Positions 6,878 to 7,612 of a DNA stretch of 7,612 nt are shown in pieces. The translations under genes were made by a program, and so were the position numbers. The notes under the pieces were generated by a model. It ran no database searches, was not told the DNA's origin, and saw nothing but the letters and a program-made list of their open reading frames with translations. Positions within the stretch are counted from its first letter, which is position 1, and the number at the start of each line of letters is the position of its first letter. Location of the stretch: contig JAFACO010000459.1 of NCBI GenBank assembly GCA_023425485.1, positions 1 through 7,612 on the forward strand, given 5' to 3'. This stretch comes from Bacillota bacterium (lineage in GTDB: Bacteria; Bacillota; Clostridia; Lachnospirales; Lachnospiraceae).

Positions 6878-6907
6878 AAAGTGTCAGCAAAAAAGCTGAC
6901 ACTTTTT
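6878..6907 (+). terminator. Strong Rho-independent terminator ending the lipid-related gene cluster
   Basis: AAAGTGTCAGC (6878-6888) and GCTGACACTTT (6895-6905) form an 11-bp perfect stem with an A6 loop, and the T-run covers 6903-6907. It begins 3 bases after the phosphodiesterase stop codon. The A-tract on the left makes it usable on the other strand too, immediately after the stop of the nrdI remnant at 6908, so it is probably bidirectional. Confidence 0.92.
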
Positions 6908-7094
6908 CTATCTCTTCAAGTATTCCTTAACTGCTTCGAGATCCTTATGATTACCTGAACCGCTTATTCTACGAATCACAGGCATTTTATAAACAAGGTT
7001 CAGCAATAGCCAAATCCACACTTTGGGTTGGGTAATCCAATCCTTCAGCAAATTGTTTTCCTAAACCAGTTTAACTGTCATATACGATTATCAT
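6908..7094 (-). pseudogene. nrdI: Decayed nrdI (class Ib ribonucleotide reductase flavodoxin-like protein), internally deleted
   Basis: On the - strand, an ATG at 7094 preceded by AAGGGG opens MIIVYDS, then a TAA at 7073-7071, then in the same frame TGLGKQFAEGLDYPTQSV, DLAIAEPCL and a stop. In another frame the tail reads VYKMPVIRRISGSGNHKDLEAVKEYLKR and ends with TAG at 6910-6908. The start (I/V-Y-x-S-x-TG, flavin phosphate loop) and the tail (Y-x-x-PVIRxI-x-x-SGN-x-x-D-x-x-AV-x-x-YL) match the two ends of NrdI, which supplies the oxidant for assembling the NrdF dimanganese cofactor. Intact proteins have about 115-120 residues. Only about 33 N-terminal and 28 C-terminal residues remain, so about 50 central residues and the frame are lost, with the junction near 6986-6998. 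One point mutation also made a stop at codon 8. The identification is from remembered family motifs. Any short flavodoxin-like relative is the alternative. The gene cannot make a working protein. Confidence 0.72.
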
Positions 7095-7131
7095 AAATAA
7101 TTATCCCCTTAGGTATGTATTCTGAATATGA

Positions 7132-7147
7132 GTTAGCACACTCTAAC
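7132..7147. repeat. Short dyad, possible operator of the nrdI relic
   Basis: GTTAG (7132-7136) and CTAAC (7143-7147) flank six bases, with ATAT on both outer sides offset by two bases on the left. It falls within about 20 bases downstream of the predicted start of the relic - strand promoter, a usual repressor position. The arms are only 5 bp, so chance is possible. Confidence 0.3.
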
Positions 7148-7157
7148 ATATATATTT

Positions 7158-7185
7158 ATTATAACGAAATACAAGATATATACAA
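7158..7185 (-). promoter_or_regulatory. Probable relic promoter of the nrdI pseudogene
   Basis: On the - strand TTGTAT (7185-7180) is 16 bases from a consensus TATAAT (7163-7158), placing transcription start near 7151 and a leader of about 57 bases before ATG 7094. The -35 matches only 3 of 6 consensus positions and lies within the 11-bp repeats. Confidence 0.4.
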
Positions 7186-7212
7186 GATAAATACAAAATA
7201 AATGCAAGTAAA
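7169..7212. repeat. Four imperfect 11-bp tandem repeats
   Basis: Back-to-back units ATACAAGATAT, ATACAAGATAA, ATACAAAATAA and ATGCAAGTAAA occupy 7169-7179, 7180-7190, 7191-7201 and 7202-7212. A fifth related unit, ATGCAAGTAGA, stands apart at 7243-7253. The period is close to one helical turn, so all units would face the same side of the DNA. They overlap the relic nrdI promoter and lie about 90-130 bases upstream of the glycosyltransferase promoter. Confidence 0.6.
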
Positions 7213-7292
7213 ATATGAACATGCTTTAACTAAAGATTTAGGATGCAAGTAGATTGAATTTTAATATAGATTATTAAAAAAGAATATTTATC

Positions 7293-7326
7293 TTGATTAT
7301 TATATCACTCTGATATAATGTATAAT
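7293..7326 (+). promoter_or_regulatory. Promoter of the glycosyltransferase gene, overlapping the operator pair
   Basis: Two TATAAT boxes occur at 7314-7319 and 7321-7326. TTGATT at 7293-7298 is 15 bases from the first, which is shorter than ideal. Both -10 boxes fall in or between the palindromic boxes at 7301-7317 and 7326-7342, so occupation of those boxes should block polymerase. Which -10 is used cannot be decided here. Confidence 0.5.
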
Positions 7327-7343
7327 ATATCAGAGTGATATAA
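7300..7343. promoter_or_regulatory. Double palindromic operator upstream of the glycosyltransferase
   Basis: TATATCACTCTGATATA (7301-7317) and its exact reverse complement TATATCAGAGTGATATA (7326-7342) flank 8 bases; one more outer pair (7300/7343) makes the arms 18 bp. Each arm is itself a dyad, TATATCA-N3-TGATATA, with CTC or GAG at the centre. This is best read as two copies of one dimer-binding site with centres 25 bp apart, lying across the -10 region and early transcript. The bound regulator is not encoded in the window, and its family cannot be named from the site alone. Confidence 0.75.
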
Positions 7344-7361
7344 GATAAGGAGAAAAGGCAT

Positions 7362-7612
7362 ATGGCTAAAATACTTTTTGTGAATGCAAATCTTAATGGA
7401 CATATTAATCCAACACTGCCCTTGGTGAAAGAACTAGTTAAAAGGGGAAATAGGGTAGATTATTTTTGTTCGCAACAATTTAAAGAAAAAGTTGATTCAA
7501 CAGGAGCACAGTTTTTGAATTATTCCAAAGAGCTGGATGAATTTCTATTATTCTATCGGCCTACAGATAAGCATCCTTTCTATATGCTTATGGAGTATAT
7601 CCTTCTCTATAC
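7362..7612 (+). CDS. MGT-family (GT1) glycosyltransferase, N-terminal part (3' end missing)
   Basis: The first 83 codons, starting MAKILFVNANLNGHINPTLPLVKELVKRGNRVDYFCS, are visible before the window ends. The pattern of a beta strand, then GHINPTLPL, a helix ending KRGNRV, and a strand leading to F-x-x-KV-x-x-TGA is the N-terminal acceptor domain of macrolide-type GT-B glycosyltransferases (YjiC/OleD-like, family GT1). These move a sugar from a UDP-sugar to small hydrophobic acceptors such as antibiotics or flavonoids, and some Firmicute relatives to lipids. Full proteins have about 390-410 residues; the C-terminal nucleotide-sugar domain is outside the window. In usual members the His of the GH motif is the catalytic base, corresponding here to H14. 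The start at 7362 has AAGGAG 9 bases upstream. Control by the double palindrome just before it is likely. The natural acceptor is unknown. Confidence 0.85.
   Translation, partial: MAKILFVNANLNGHINPTLPLVKELVKRGNRVDYFCSQQFKEKVDSTGAQFLNYSKELDEFLLFYRPTDKHPFYMLMEYILLY

Noticed and set aside
6908..7060. A 50-codon open frame on the - strand (from GAA 7060 to TAG 6908) as a small membrane-protein gene
   Set aside because: It has no good start or RBS of its own. Its N-terminal half is the wrong frame of the sequence that reads TGLGKQFAEGLDYPTQSV, and only its tail (VYKMPVIRRISGSGN) fits a family, so it is better explained as part of the nrdI remnant.
7132..7147. Resemblance of TTAGCACACTCTAA to the HrcA CIRCE element
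   Set aside because: CIRCE needs TTAGCACTC and GAGTGCTAA separated by nine bases; here the arms are short and the spacing is wrong, with no chaperone gene nearby.
7169..7212. The tandem repeats as NrdR boxes
   Set aside because: NrdR boxes are palindromic (ACAC...GTGT type) and paired about three helical turns apart; these units are direct 11-bp repeats with no such palindrome.
7169..7212. The tandem repeats as a CRISPR array
   Set aside because: Units are 11 bp, adjacent and without unique spacers, and no cas gene is present.

Overview
The window is AT-rich and compactly coded, with AGGAGG-type ribosome binding sites, TTGxxx/TATAAT promoters and hairpin-plus-T-run terminators. The proteins look like those of low-GC anaerobic Firmicutes, most probably a Lachnospiraceae member related to the Clostridium phytofermentans / Lachnoclostridium group. 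This placement rests on protein style and remembered family features; no database search was run.

Layout, left to right. (1) 1-1061, + strand: the 3' three quarters of a DbpA/YxiN-type DEAD-box RNA helicase. (2) 1062-1144: two hairpins between converging genes. (3) 1145-2194, - strand: a stand-alone RsmH-family 16S rRNA methyltransferase with an N-terminal extension, outside any cell-division cluster. (4) 2195-2418: a divergent promoter region with one good promoter facing each way. (5) 2419-6875, + strand: four genes in a row, encoding a glycerophosphodiester phosphodiesterase, an overlapping serine hydrolase of the monoacylglycerol lipase/lysophospholipase type, a 12-helix UMF1/Atg22-like MFS transporter, and an NPP-type phosphodiesterase without a signal peptide. 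A strong terminator follows at 6878-6907. (6) 6908-7094, - strand: a short decayed gene that I read as an nrdI pseudogene. It keeps its ribosome binding site, start and both ends of the protein, but has an in-frame stop and a large internal deletion. (7) 7095-7361: an AT-rich intergenic region with 11-bp tandem repeats, a probable relic nrdI promoter and a striking pair of palindromic operator-like boxes. (8) 7362-end, + strand: the start of an MGT-type (GT1) glycosyltransferase that runs off the window.

How the genes may work together. The helicase and the RsmH-like enzyme both act on rRNA but point at each other and do not form an operon. The lipase/lysophospholipase and the glycerophosphodiesterase overlap and would catalyse successive steps: deacylation of lysophospholipids to glycerophosphodiesters, then cleavage to glycerol 3-phosphate and the head-group alcohol. 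The MFS carrier and NPP-type phosphodiesterase that follow could handle products or related phosphodiesters. That makes a plausible lipid-turnover cassette, but this is inferred from gene order and family chemistry only. The glycosyltransferase is separately controlled by the double palindrome, whose regulator is not in the window.
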